Assembly: GCF_041153465.1 (NCBI RefSeq)
Contig: NZ_CP154858.1
Span: forward strand, 1,798,001 to 1,862,000
Source of the DNA: Thermohahella caldifontis
GTDB lineage: Bacteria > Pseudomonadota > Gammaproteobacteria > Pseudomonadales > Oleiphilaceae
Direction of reading: 5' to 3'
DNA: 64,000 nucleotides
The notes under the pieces: model-generated
What the model saw: the letters and a program-made list of their open reading frames with translations, nothing else
Told to the model about the DNA's origin: nothing
Database searches by the model: none
Position numbers and translations under genes: made by a program
Shown: one piece after another, positions 53,893 through 63,164 of the stretch
How the letters are laid out: the number at the start of each line of letters is the position of its first letter
How positions within the stretch are numbered: position 1 is the first letter of the stretch

Positions 53893-54621
53893 TCAGCCTC
53901 GTTTGCCGTGTACGATGTTTTCAGCCGCCTCCAGTGACGAGTGGCGCACATCCCGCCCCCGTACCATGTAGATCACATGCTCACAGAGGTTGCGGGCATG
54001 ATCGCCGATGCGTTCCATGGCACGCAGTACCCACATGACCGAGAGAATCGCCGAAATGTTGCGCGGATCTTCCATCATGAAGGTGACCAGTGCCCGCATG
54101 GCGGAACCGTATTCTTCATCCACCAGCTTGTCCTCCCGCATGACCCGGATCGCCTGATCGAGATCCAGCCGGGCAAAGGCATCCAGGGCATCACGCAGCA
54201 TGCCGGTCACATGGTTTCCGATGCGCCGCACCTCGGTATATCCTCTCGGTGTGGCGCCTTCTTCGTCGATCCTGATGGCGTTTTTGGCAATTTTCTCCGC
54301 TTCATCACCGATCCGTTCCAGTTCGGTCACCATCCGGGCCACGGCTATGACCATGCGCAGGTCACTGGCCGCAGGCTGGCGCTTGGCAATCACCCGGGTA
54401 CACTCTTCGTCTATCACCATCTCCAGCTCGTCCACGTCGTCATCCCGGCGGCGGACCTGCTCCGCCAGCGCCACATCGGCGTCAAGCAGGGAGCGGATCG
54501 CATCCGTGACCTGGGTTTCCACCAGGCCCCCCATGGTCATCAGGTGATTCTTGAGTTCCTTCAGTTCCGCGTTGAACTGATTGGAAATGTGCTGATACAG
54601 ATGTTCTTCGCGATTGATCAT
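53893..54621 (-). CDS. phoU: Phosphate signalling complex protein PhoU
   Basis: 242-residue protein made of two three-helix bundles. Each bundle carries the family's metal-binding E(D)xxxD motif: DDDVDELEMVIDEEC in the first and LVDEEYGSAM in the second. Ends with RIGDHARNLCEHVIYMVRGRDVRH. PhoU links Pst activity to PhoR. Lies 9 bases after pstB in the operon. Confidence 0.96.
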   Translation of the reverse strand: MINREEHLYQHISNQFNAELKELKNHLMTMGGLVETQVTDAIRSLLDADVALAEQVRRRDDDVDELEMVIDEECTRVIAKRQPAASDLRMVIAVARMVTELERIGDEAEKIAKNAIRIDEEGATPRGYTEVRRIGNHVTGMLRDALDAFARLDLDQAIRVMREDKLVDEEYGSAMRALVTFMMEDPRNISAILSVMWVLRAMERIGDHARNLCEHVIYMVRGRDVRHSSLEAAENIVHGKRG

Positions 54622-54630
54622 GTCCTCACC

Positions 54631-55512
54631 TTAACCGTAGCGACCGGTAATGTAGTCTTCGGTCTGTTTCTTTTCGGGGTTGGTGAACAGCTGGTTGGTA
54701 TCACCGAACTCCACCAGATCCCCCATGTACATGAACGCCGTGTAGTCGGACACGCGGGCGGCCTGCTGCATGTTGTGGGTCACGATCACGATGGTGTAGT
54801 CATCCTTGAGCTCGTGGATCAGCTCCTCGATCTTGAGCGTGGACAGGGGATCCAGCGCCGATGCCGGTTCATCCAGCAGCAGCACTTCGGGCCTGACGGC
54901 AATGGTACGGGCGATGACCAGACGCTGTTGCTGACCGCCTGACAGGCCCAGGGCGCTGTCGTGGAGCCGGTCCTTCACTTCATCCCAGAGTGCCGCCGAC
55001 CGCAGGGCCCACTCCACTGTCTCGTCCAGAATGCGGCGTGACCTGATGCCCTGAATCCGCAAGCCATAGGCCACATTCTCGTAGATGGTCTTGGGGAAGG
55101 GGTTGGGCTTCTGGAACACCATGCCCACGCGGCGGCGCAGTTCGGCCACGTCCACCGAGCGGTCATAGATATCCTCGCCGTCCAGCATCACCTGTCCCGT
55201 AATGCGGCAGCTGTCCACAAGATCATTCATGCGGTTGAAGCAGCGCAGCAGCGTGGACTTGCCACAGCCGGAAGGGCCGATGAAGGCCGTCACCCGCTTG
55301 GCCGGAATCTTCATGCTGATGCCGTGCAGCGCGCGCTTTTCGCCATAGTACAGCTCCAGATTCCTGACTTCGAGAGCGATGGTTTCATCTTCCAGCCGCC
55401 GGATTTCGGTGCTGCGGCCAATGGCCGATATGTCCACGCCATGTGTCCGGGGCGTTTGCGGTACAGCGTTCGTGTCAGTCATGGTCATCTCGCGTGTTTC
55501 CGATTCAATCAT
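54631..55512 (-). CDS. pstB: Phosphate ABC transporter ATPase PstB
   Basis: 293-residue importer ATPase. Walker A GPSGCGKST, Q-loop MVFQKPNPFPKTIYEN, signature LSGGQQQRLVIARTI, Walker B LLLDEPASALDP, switch VTHNMQQAARV. The N-terminal 40 residues are an extra, probably disordered, tail. The ATG at 55512 follows GGAGG at 7 bases, better than an upstream frame start. Fourth in the order pstC-pstA-pstB-phoU. Confidence 0.96.
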   Translation of the reverse strand: MIESETREMTMTDTNAVPQTPRTHGVDISAIGRSTEIRRLEDETIALEVRNLELYYGEKRALHGISMKIPAKRVTAFIGPSGCGKSTLLRCFNRMNDLVDSCRITGQVMLDGEDIYDRSVDVAELRRRVGMVFQKPNPFPKTIYENVAYGLRIQGIRSRRILDETVEWALRSAALWDEVKDRLHDSALGLSGGQQQRLVIARTIAVRPEVLLLDEPASALDPLSTLKIEELIHELKDDYTIVIVTHNMQQAARVSDYTAFMYMGDLVEFGDTNQLFTNPEKKQTEDYITGRYG

Positions 55513-55533
55513 TGTAGTGCCTCCGGGCAACCC

Positions 55534-57192
55534 TTACATTTCCAGTGCCTTGTAACGCTCGCGCAGCCGGTTGCGGATGAACACCGCGCTGAGGTTCAGC
55601 AGGGCAATGACCAGCACCAGCAGCAGCGCCGTGGCATACACCAGGGGCCGGGCCGCTTCCACGTTCGGGCTCTGGAAGCCCACGTCATAGATATGAAAGC
55701 CCAGATGCATGAATTTCTGATCCAGATGCAGGTACGGGTAGTTGCCGTCCAGCGGCAGGGACGGCGCCAGCTTCACTACACCCACCAGCATCAGCGGGGC
55801 CACCTCCCCCGCAGCACGTGCGATGGCGAGGATCATGCCGGTCATCATGGCCGGGCTGGCCATGGGCAGCACCACCCGCCACAGGGTTTCAAACTTGGTG
55901 GCCCCCAGGGCGAGGCTGCCCTCCCGGACCGAACGGGGGATACGCGCCAGCCCCTCTTCCGTAGCCACGATCACCACCGGCAGGGTCAGGATGGCCAGGG
56001 TCAGGGAAGCCCAGAGCAGGCCCGGCGTGCCGAAGGTAGGTGACGGCAGGGCTTCGGGGAAAAAGACCTCGTCAATGCCGGAGCCCAGGAAGTAGATGAA
56101 GAATCCCAGGCCAAACACCCCGTAAACAATGGAGGGCACGCCGGCCAGATTGTTGACCGCAATGCGGATGGTGCGCGTCAGGGCGCCCTGGTGGGCATAT
56201 TCGCGCAGGTAAACGGCCGCCACCACACCCAGCGGGGTGACAAAGACCGACATGAGCAACACCATCAGTACGGTGCCGAAGATCGCCGGGAAAATGCCGC
56301 CCTCGGTGTTGGCCTCACGCGGATCGTCGGAGACAAACTCCCACAACTTGGCCCCATAGAAGGCCACCTTGTCACCCAGACCCATGGCATTGGGGCGGTA
56401 GGCCCGCACCACCTTGGCCAGGGGCACCCGGACCGTCCGGCCGTTCATGATTTCCAGCTCCAGGGCATCACGGCCGATCTCTTCATACAGGGCCTTGAGG
56501 TCTTTCTGAAGGGCGGCGTAGCGGGCCTGCTGTTCGGCGCGATCCGCCTCGATCTGCGCCATCGCCGCAGGGGTCAGTCGACCCTCGAGCTCCAGCCGGC
56601 GCTGCTTCAGGCGCAGGCGCTCCAGGGCATAGTTGATGGCCCCAATCTCCTTCTTCTCGATCCGGAGAATCTCGTCACGCAGCGCCCGGGCCCGTTCGAT
56701 GCGCGGCAGCAGCGCATCCCAGGCGGACGCCCCTTCGGCCACCACACGCTCCCCTTCGAACACCCGTGTCAGACGACCATAGGCGTTGCCCCACTCTTCG
56801 CGCTCAAGCACGACCAGCTCTTCGGGGCGGTGGACACTTTCCAGACTGGTCTCATCCACCCAGCGGAAGTCGTAGCCCAGTTCCTGACGGTTACCCACCT
56901 TGAGCAGCAGGCGGTTGACGACTTCCACGCCATCCGGCACGTACTGACCGGCATCGCGCAACTGTTGCGCCGTGATCAGCTCTTCATCGGCAATCTGTCC
57001 GATGATGTGCTGGCGCTGACCGTCCTTGCCGGTCACATCCGCTTCAATCACCTCATGGGGCCAGAAGTGGCCGAGCCCGCGCACGGCAATGAGCGCCAGC
57101 AGGCCGAACACCATGATGGTGCTCAGCGCCACGGCCCCGGCATTGAGCCAGATCCAGGGTTCCCACTTGCCTGTCCAGGTTTTCAGTTGCAT
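55534..57192 (-). CDS. pstA: Phosphate ABC transporter permease PstA, long form
   Basis: 552 residues, far longer than E. coli PstA (296). After the first helix (about 14-40) there is a periplasmic insert of some 240 residues with a coiled coil (about 165-245, rich in Arg, Glu and Leu). The permease core starts near 300 (FGTVLMVLLMSVFVTPLGVVAAVYLREYA) and has the EAA loop REGSLALGATKFETLWRVVLP. The same layout is known from Pseudomonas and Vibrio. The role of the insert is unknown. Starts 15 bases after pstC, with AAGGAAGGGG before the ATG. Confidence 0.94.
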   Translation of the reverse strand: MQLKTWTGKWEPWIWLNAGAVALSTIMVFGLLALIAVRGLGHFWPHEVIEADVTGKDGQRQHIIGQIADEELITAQQLRDAGQYVPDGVEVVNRLLLKVGNRQELGYDFRWVDETSLESVHRPEELVVLEREEWGNAYGRLTRVFEGERVVAEGASAWDALLPRIERARALRDEILRIEKKEIGAINYALERLRLKQRRLELEGRLTPAAMAQIEADRAEQQARYAALQKDLKALYEEIGRDALELEIMNGRTVRVPLAKVVRAYRPNAMGLGDKVAFYGAKLWEFVSDDPREANTEGGIFPAIFGTVLMVLLMSVFVTPLGVVAAVYLREYAHQGALTRTIRIAVNNLAGVPSIVYGVFGLGFFIYFLGSGIDEVFFPEALPSPTFGTPGLLWASLTLAILTLPVVIVATEEGLARIPRSVREGSLALGATKFETLWRVVLPMASPAMMTGMILAIARAAGEVAPLMLVGVVKLAPSLPLDGNYPYLHLDQKFMHLGFHIYDVGFQSPNVEAARPLVYATALLLVLVIALLNLSAVFIRNRLRERYKALEM

Positions 57193-57207
57193 CGGTATAC
57201 CCCTTCC

Positions 57208-59484
57208 TTACATGACGCTGTATTTGTCGCGCAGACGCTGACGGATGAACTCGGCCAGAGTGTTCACCACGAAGGTGAACAGGAAGAGCACGAGCGCCGC
57301 GAGGAACAGAACCCGGAAGTGGGTGCTGGCGACTTCCGACTCGGGCATTTCGACGGCGATGTTGGCGGCCAGCGTGCGCATGCCCTCGAAGATGTTCCAG
57401 TCCATGACCGGTGTATTGCCGGTCGCCATGAGCACGATCATGGTTTCGCCCACGGCACGCCCCAGGCCGATCATGATGGCGGAAAAGATGCCGGGGCTGG
57501 CGGTCGGCAGCACCACACGCACCAGTGTCTGCCAGGGGGTGGCACCCAGGGCCAGCGATCCGTGAATCAGGGACTTGGGTACGCTGAAAATCGCGTCTTC
57601 GGTGATGGAGAAAATGGTTGGAATCACTGCAAAGCCCATGGCCGCGCCCACCACCAGTGCATTGCGCTGGTCAAAGTCGATACCGAGCTCGGTGGTCAGC
57701 CAGTGCGGCATGTTGCCACCGAACAGCCACAGTTCGACGGCCGGGCTGATGGCAAAGCTGAACCAACCCACGATCAGGATCACCGGAATCAGCAGTACCG
57801 GGGCCCAGCCCTCCGGTACCCGGTGACGGATGGCGGCAGGCAGATTGGCCCAGACAAAGCCGAACACCACGATGGCCAGGGGCACCAGGATCAGCACGGT
57901 GAAGACGCCGGGCAGGTGGGCCTCCATGTAGGGAGCAAAGAACAGCCCGGCGAGAAAGCCGAGAATCACCGTCGGCAGCGCCTCCATGAGCTCGATGGCC
58001 GGCTTGATCTTGGTCCGCAGCCGCGGGGCCATGAAGTTGGCGGTGTAGATGGCCCCGCAGATGGCCAGCGGCATGGCCAGCAGCATGGCGTAGAAGGCAG
58101 CCTTCAGCGTACCGAATGCCAGCGGACTGAGACTGAACTTGGGTTCGAAGTCGTTGTTGGAAGCCGAGGACTGCCAGATGTAGGCCGGCTCCGCATAGCC
58201 TTCATACCAGACCTTCGACCAGAGTGCCGACCAGGAGACATCTGGGTGCTCGTTGTGCACCTCGTAAAAGCGAACGGTGCCGGTTCCATCCTCCGTGAGC
58301 AGGTAGTTGGCGCGCGGCGCCATGATCACGTTCCGCAGCGGCTGATCAGCGATACGGTCCATCCACACCCGCCGCTCGGAAGTGGTGTAGTAAAGCCCGA
58401 GGTGACCGGTCGAGGAAATGGCTGCGAATCCCTTGCGCTGATGCTCCGGGGCCAGCCCCTTCACCGGTCCGTCAAGCTGGAACCGGCGAATGGTTTCCAG
58501 ACGGTACCGGTTGCTGTCGTCACGCACGGGGAACAGCTGTGTCACCACCCCGAGGCTGTCGCCGGCGAGCAGGGAAAAGCCGCCCAGCAGAAAGCGTGCG
58601 GACGTCAGTTCCGCGCCGGCACTCACAACCTTGAGCTGCTGATTGAGACGCGGCGATTCCCGGTCCTGCAGGTCAAACATGCTGACCTCGCCCTGCGGAT
58701 CGAACACGTACAGCCAGCGGGTTTCCGGGCCCAGCAGGATCTGCGCAACCCGGCCGCGGACCTGCGGGAGGACGAGTTCGCTTTCCGTCAGTTCCACTTC
58801 GCCGGTCAGGAAGCTCTCTTCCTTGTCGTAGGCACGCCCGAGCAGCTCATGGTTGTCTGCCACGGCGACCACCATGAGGCTGCTGTCGTTGTCCCGGACA
58901 GCAATCTGATTGATGGCCCGTCCGGCTTCATCCAGCCTCACGGGTGCCTCACCGTAGGGGAAGGTGACCTGCGGCGTGATCAGACGGGTGGTGCCTTCCG
59001 GATAGGTCACCTTGTATTCGTGTTTCATGAGCAGGTAGCTGCCGTCACTGAGGCCGAGTGCGAGCAGGTGCTTGTCCACGCCCGCTTCGCCCACGGCGGT
59101 GACGCGCACGCCTTCCGGCAGGGGCAGGGCCACCTCGTCCATGACCGCACCGGTGGCCGTCCGGTAAAAGACCACCCTGCCCGCATCCCCGAGACGCATG
59201 GCAATCTCGCCCTGCTCTTCCATCCAGCCGTAGAGCGTGTTGCCGGCGCCGGGCGCAGGCAGGCTGTATTCTGCCCTGGGGGTCAGCTCTGCCGCGCGGA
59301 ACAATGGCAGCACTTCGTAGAGCAGGTAGAAGAAAATGAGAGAGACGGCGACAATCACGGAAACGCCACCCGCCCCGATGGACAGGCCGGCAAGACGATC
59401 CGTCAGCGCACGACGCTTGCGCCGGCGCTTCAGGGCCGGCGCATCAAAATCGATGGCCGGTGGTTTGAGTGACGCTTGAGACAT
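57208..59484 (-). CDS. pstC: Phosphate ABC transporter permease PstC, long form
   Basis: 758 residues. A cytoplasmic basic N-terminus and one helix (about 45-68) lead to a large periplasmic domain (about 75-440) whose repeated beta strands look like a propeller; the permease core follows (from about 465), with the EAA loop HGSLALGATPWQTLVRVVLP. The ATG at 59484 is chosen because the Pho-box promoter places the transcript start near 59512, which excludes an in-frame GTG at 59520. First gene of pstC-pstA-pstB-phoU. Confidence 0.94.
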   Translation of the reverse strand: MSQASLKPPAIDFDAPALKRRRKRRALTDRLAGLSIGAGGVSVIVAVSLIFFYLLYEVLPLFRAAELTPRAEYSLPAPGAGNTLYGWMEEQGEIAMRLGDAGRVVFYRTATGAVMDEVALPLPEGVRVTAVGEAGVDKHLLALGLSDGSYLLMKHEYKVTYPEGTTRLITPQVTFPYGEAPVRLDEAGRAINQIAVRDNDSSLMVVAVADNHELLGRAYDKEESFLTGEVELTESELVLPQVRGRVAQILLGPETRWLYVFDPQGEVSMFDLQDRESPRLNQQLKVVSAGAELTSARFLLGGFSLLAGDSLGVVTQLFPVRDDSNRYRLETIRRFQLDGPVKGLAPEHQRKGFAAISSTGHLGLYYTTSERRVWMDRIADQPLRNVIMAPRANYLLTEDGTGTVRFYEVHNEHPDVSWSALWSKVWYEGYAEPAYIWQSSASNNDFEPKFSLSPLAFGTLKAAFYAMLLAMPLAICGAIYTANFMAPRLRTKIKPAIELMEALPTVILGFLAGLFFAPYMEAHLPGVFTVLILVPLAIVVFGFVWANLPAAIRHRVPEGWAPVLLIPVILIVGWFSFAISPAVELWLFGGNMPHWLTTELGIDFDQRNALVVGAAMGFAVIPTIFSITEDAIFSVPKSLIHGSLALGATPWQTLVRVVLPTASPGIFSAIMIGLGRAVGETMIVLMATGNTPVMDWNIFEGMRTLAANIAVEMPESEVASTHFRVLFLAALVLFLFTFVVNTLAEFIRQRLRDKYSVM

Positions 59485-59518
59485 GGGGCACACATCCTGC
59501 TTTTCATGGATGTGCGCC

Positions 59519-59552
59519 ACAATACCGGGGAAATGTGACAGTCATGTTACAG
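59519..59552 (-). promoter_or_regulatory. Pho-box promoter of pstCAB-phoU
   Basis: On the minus strand, CTGTAAC (59546-59552), 4 bases, CTGTCAC (59535-59541), then 10 bases and TATTGT (59519-59524). Same geometry as the phoB promoter. A weaker third heptamer may lie upstream at 59557-59563. Confidence 0.8.
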
Positions 59553-59576
59553 CCCTGTCACACTCCCGGGCCGGCG

Positions 59577-61277
59577 TCAGGGAATCAGCCGCGTGAGATC
59601 GCCGAACTGGCCCATCTGATCCTTGAGCAAGCCGTCCAGCCCCGCCAGCGGCCCCGTGGCCGTATTGAGCTGGCCGATCTTTTCCGCAGCCATGGCACTG
59701 AGGCGGCTTTCCAGCTGTGCCCTCAGCTTCTCCGCCTCCTGTTTGACGACCCCCTTGAGGGCACCGGACAGGACACGGTCTAGTGTCGATTTCACGCTCA
59801 CCTTCGGATCCCCCAGCGCGCCCTGGGCCAGTACGTCGATATCAAAGCCGGAAACATTCTGCAGTGCGGCCACCATGGCCTGCTGGACACGGCTGAGATT
59901 TTCCTGCCTGAGCACCTGGGTCTTGAGGGCGTCCAGTACCACCTTGGTTTTCAGATCCAGACCACCGTTCTCAATGACCGCCTGACCACTGAGTGCCGCC
60001 GTGGCCGCTTCAATCAGTACCGGCAGGGTTTCCGGATCTCCCAGGGAAAGATTGCCCACATTCAGGCCACTGGCATCAAAGGTAATGAGATCCTTGCCGG
60101 CATCCGGCCGCACATGGTCAGCCACGGCCTGCAGCGACAGCTTGCCCAGCGCTTCGCTGGCACTCTTCAGGGCCAGTTCAAGGGGCTTGCCATAGATCTG
60201 TGGCTGGTGGGTCAGATCCTTGAGCTCACCCTGAACGGGAATGGCAGTATTCATGAGCGGAACTTCACCGCTGATGGTCATGTGCCGGACAAGGAACTTC
60301 GGCAGCCCGTCACTGTAATCCGTAGTATCCGGCTCTGCCGCTGCCTGGCCTTCATCGCTGCCTTCCAGATAGGGCTCAAGCCGGGTGTACCAATATTCCA
60401 GCCGTCCCAGCCAGGCCTTCACCTGAGGGCCGAACAGGGCCTCGGCCACCCCCTGAAGGGCATCCCCATCCAGGTTGACCAGCGCCATGGCCTTCTGCAG
60501 ATCTTCCTGAGGGGCCTTCTTCAGGTTGAGGATGTCCTGGCGCAGGCTGGCCACATCCCGTTGCAGTTCCGTCCGCAGGTTCTTGATCGTGTCAATATCG
60601 CGCCGGATGTCATCCCGGATCTGCTTGAGCTCCCTGACCGCGTTCAGTCGCCCCATGATGCTCTTGTCACCCTTGAGCTGCTCGATGCGCTGCTTGTAGG
60701 CATCGAGCTTGTCCTTGCTGGCCACTTCCTTGATGCGGGACTTCCAGTAATCCTCGCGCGACTTGATCTTCTGCTCCAGTGCACGGGCCTGCGCTTCGGT
60801 TTTCAGGTCCACACGCTTGAGCACGTCATCCGGCGAGGGAATTTCAAAGGTTGGCAGCTTGAGATCTGCCTTCATCTGATCCAGCATGCCCGGCTGGTTG
60901 TCAGGCGCAGGCGTCAGACCCGGCACGGCACCGGAAACCTTGCGTGCCGTACCGGAGCGCATGCCCTCCAGTGCGGCCTCGTCCACGATGATCTTCCCGG
61001 CCAGCAGGGGCTTCACATCCACCTGAGCCAGGATGCGCTCCGCGTCGAGCACGTTGGTCATGGGCTTCTGGGGGTTGGTGACGCGCAAGCCCCTGAGCTC
61101 CACCGCCAGCGGGAAGAACTGAACCTTCGCATCATCCAGATCCACCCGGGCCTTCACCACCTGGGTGCCCACTTCTTCCACGGCCGTCCTGACGATACTG
61201 TCGATGAAAAACGCGGCCGTCACCAGCAGGACAATCACCAGGGCCAGCAGATAGCCAAGCCATTTGAATACTCTCAT
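59577..61277 (-). CDS. TIGR03545-type, AsmA-like envelope protein
   Basis: 566 residues. One N-terminal membrane helix (LGYLLALVIVLLVTAAFFIDSIV), then an AsmA-like beta region (VDLDDAKVQFFPLAVELRGLRVTNP), a long charged coiled coil (about 165-265) and a C-terminal part with further beta segments (GEVPLMNTAIPVQGELKDL). This order resembles the TIGR03545 family; I name it from memory of that pattern. Anchored in the inner membrane with its bulk in the periplasm. Function unknown. It splits pstS from pstC. GGAGG precedes the ATG by 7 bases. Confidence 0.72.
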   Translation of the reverse strand: MRVFKWLGYLLALVIVLLVTAAFFIDSIVRTAVEEVGTQVVKARVDLDDAKVQFFPLAVELRGLRVTNPQKPMTNVLDAERILAQVDVKPLLAGKIIVDEAALEGMRSGTARKVSGAVPGLTPAPDNQPGMLDQMKADLKLPTFEIPSPDDVLKRVDLKTEAQARALEQKIKSREDYWKSRIKEVASKDKLDAYKQRIEQLKGDKSIMGRLNAVRELKQIRDDIRRDIDTIKNLRTELQRDVASLRQDILNLKKAPQEDLQKAMALVNLDGDALQGVAEALFGPQVKAWLGRLEYWYTRLEPYLEGSDEGQAAAEPDTTDYSDGLPKFLVRHMTISGEVPLMNTAIPVQGELKDLTHQPQIYGKPLELALKSASEALGKLSLQAVADHVRPDAGKDLITFDASGLNVGNLSLGDPETLPVLIEAATAALSGQAVIENGGLDLKTKVVLDALKTQVLRQENLSRVQQAMVAALQNVSGFDIDVLAQGALGDPKVSVKSTLDRVLSGALKGVVKQEAEKLRAQLESRLSAMAAEKIGQLNTATGPLAGLDGLLKDQMGQFGDLTRLIP

Positions 61278-61335
61278 TCCATGCCTCCTTGAGGTTTTTT
61301 CTTCAGCTTAGCGTAACTCCCACCTGATAGAAATG

Positions 61336-61365
61336 AAAAACGCCGCATCCCTGAAGATACGGCGT
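61336..61365 (-). terminator. Intrinsic terminator after pstS
   Basis: On the minus strand, a 10-base stem (61340-61349 with 61356-61365, one G-T pair) followed by a run of T. It should end pstS transcription before the TIGR03545-type gene. Confidence 0.8.
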
Positions 61366-61424
61366 GCTGATCGTACCGGCCCGCGCCTGTGCACGGTCCG
61401 GCCTGCCCAGATGTTGAGCCGGTA

Positions 61425-62405
61425 TCAGTTCAGACCCAGCGTTTTCAGGGACTTCTGAACCACACTGTAAGGCAGCGGGATGTAGCCGTCCTTGATCACG
61501 ACTTCCTGGCCCTGTTTTGACAGCACCATGCGCACAAACTCGGCGACCATGGGATCCAGCGGCTTGTTGGGCGCCTTGTTCACATACACCCAAAGGAAAC
61601 GGGACAGCGGATATTTGCCTTTTACTGCCATTTCGGGCGTGGCCTCCACAAACGGCTGCCCTGCCTTCTTCGCCAAGGGCACGGCTCTCACACTGGCAGT
61701 CTTGTAACCGATACCGGAGTAGCCGATGCTGTTGAGCGACTCGGAAACACTCTGCACAACTGACGCAGAACCCGGCTGCTCGTTGACATTTGCCTTGAAG
61801 TCCCCTTTACAGAGGGCATGTTTCTTGAAGTAGCCATAGGTACCGGAGACCGAGTTGCGTCCATAGAGCTGGATGGAACGGTTTGCCCATTCACCGGTCA
61901 GCCCGACCTGCCCCCAGCGGGAGATGTCTTCCTTGTAACCGCATTTGCGGGTGGAGGAAAAGATGGCATCCACCTGAGGAATGGTCAGGCCCTGGATGGG
62001 GTTGTCCTTGTGCACGAAAACAGCCAGCGCGTCGATGGCCACTGGAATGGCTGTCGGCTTGTAACCGTATTTCTTTTCGAACGCCGCAATTTCCTTGTTC
62101 TTCATCTTGCGGCTCATGGGCCCCAGATTGGAAGTGCCTTCGGTCAGGGCTGGCGGCGCAGTGGAGGAGCCTGCCGCCTGGATCTGAATGTTCACGTTAG
62201 GATAGAAACGCTTGAAATCTTCCGCCCACAGCGTCATCAGGTTGGCCAGGGTGTCCGATCCCACGGAAGACAGGTTGCCTGCCACACCACTTGCCTTGGC
62301 GTATTCCGGCAGTTTGGGGTCTACCTGCTGGACGGCCCAGCTCTGGGTGGCGATCAGAGACGAGGCGGCGACCGCTGCGGCGGCGATGAGTCGTTTGAAT
62401 GTCAT
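61425..62405 (-). CDS. pstS: Phosphate-binding periplasmic protein PstS
   Basis: 326 residues. Signal peptide MTFKRLIAAAAVAASSLIATQSWA. Phosphate-binding segments: SVGSDTLANLM at the N-terminus, AAGSSTAPPALTEGTSNLGPMSRKM, and GRNSVSGTYGYFKKHALC. This is the longer, Pseudomonas-type PstS rather than the E. coli form. The ATG at 62405 follows AAGGAG. It has its own Pho-box promoter and terminator, so it is expressed apart from pstCAB. Confidence 0.95.
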   Translation of the reverse strand: MTFKRLIAAAAVAASSLIATQSWAVQQVDPKLPEYAKASGVAGNLSSVGSDTLANLMTLWAEDFKRFYPNVNIQIQAAGSSTAPPALTEGTSNLGPMSRKMKNKEIAAFEKKYGYKPTAIPVAIDALAVFVHKDNPIQGLTIPQVDAIFSSTRKCGYKEDISRWGQVGLTGEWANRSIQLYGRNSVSGTYGYFKKHALCKGDFKANVNEQPGSASVVQSVSESLNSIGYSGIGYKTASVRAVPLAKKAGQPFVEATPEMAVKGKYPLSRFLWVYVNKAPNKPLDPMVAEFVRMVLSKQGQEVVIKDGYIPLPYSVVQKSLKTLGLN

Positions 62406-62460
62406 GTTCAGGTGCTCCTTTGATGTCATCTTGTTTACAGTTGTGATCGGTATGGCCGTT

Positions 62461-62494
62461 ACCTTACCGGGCACAGATGACAGAAATATGACAT
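62461..62494 (-). promoter_or_regulatory. Pho-box promoter of pstS
   Basis: On the minus strand, ATGTCAT (62488-62494), 4 bases, CTGTCAT (62477-62483), then 10 bases and TAAGGT (62461-62466). CTGTCAT is the perfect E. coli half-site. Confidence 0.82.
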
Positions 62495-62603
62495 GACACC
62501 CGACCTGCACCGGGCCTGCAAGGGCGGGGCCCGGCCCACACCATTCAATTTCCCCGCCAAACCGACTACACTGCTGTTCTGAATCAGACTGACAGGTGAT
62601 TGA

Positions 62604-63164
62604 ATGACAACAACAAACGTCTCACGTCTGCTGGTCCGCACGGTCCGGGTGCTGGATCAGTTCACCGAGACCACCGGCCGAATGGTAGCCTGGCTGAACC
62701 TGCCCATGGTGGTCCTGACCTGTGCGGTGGTCATCCTGCGATACGTGTTCAATTCCGGCTCCATTGCCCTGCAGGAAAGCGTCATGTATCTGCACGGCAC
62801 CATCTTCATGGTCGGCATGGCCTACACCCTGAAACATAACGAGCATGTGCGGGTGGACATCTTCTACCAGCGTCAGCGCCCACGGGTTCAGGCACTGATC
62901 GACCTTTTGGGCACCCTGTTTCTCCTCGGGCCCGTCGTGGGTTTCATTGCCGTCCAGAGCTGGGGCTACGTGGCCGACTCCTGGGCCGTGCGTGAAGTCT
63001 CCTATGAAGCCAACGGCCTGCCCTGGGTTTATCTGCTCAAGACCCTGATTCTGGTGATGGTCGCGCTACTGACCCTGCAGGGGCTGGCCGAGACGCTGCG
63101 CCACCTGGGGCGCCTGCTGGGGTGGCCCATGCCGGGTGACCCGGCTGTACAGGAGGGCGTGTAA
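62604..63164 (+). CDS. TRAP transporter small permease, DctQ family
   Basis: 186-residue membrane protein with four helices. It has the typical WLNLPMVVLTCAVVILRYVFNSGSIALQESVMYLHGTIFMVGMAYTLKHNEHVRVDIFY pattern. It partners DctM in sodium-driven uptake of organic acids or other carboxylated solutes. Its stop overlaps the dctM start (TAATG). No periplasmic dctP gene lies between it and pstS, so that part must be beyond the window or elsewhere. AGGTGA precedes the ATG. Confidence 0.93.
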   Translation: MTTTNVSRLLVRTVRVLDQFTETTGRMVAWLNLPMVVLTCAVVILRYVFNSGSIALQESVMYLHGTIFMVGMAYTLKHNEHVRVDIFYQRQRPRVQALIDLLGTLFLLGPVVGFIAVQSWGYVADSWAVREVSYEANGLPWVYLLKTLILVMVALLTLQGLAETLRHLGRLLGWPMPGDPAVQEGV

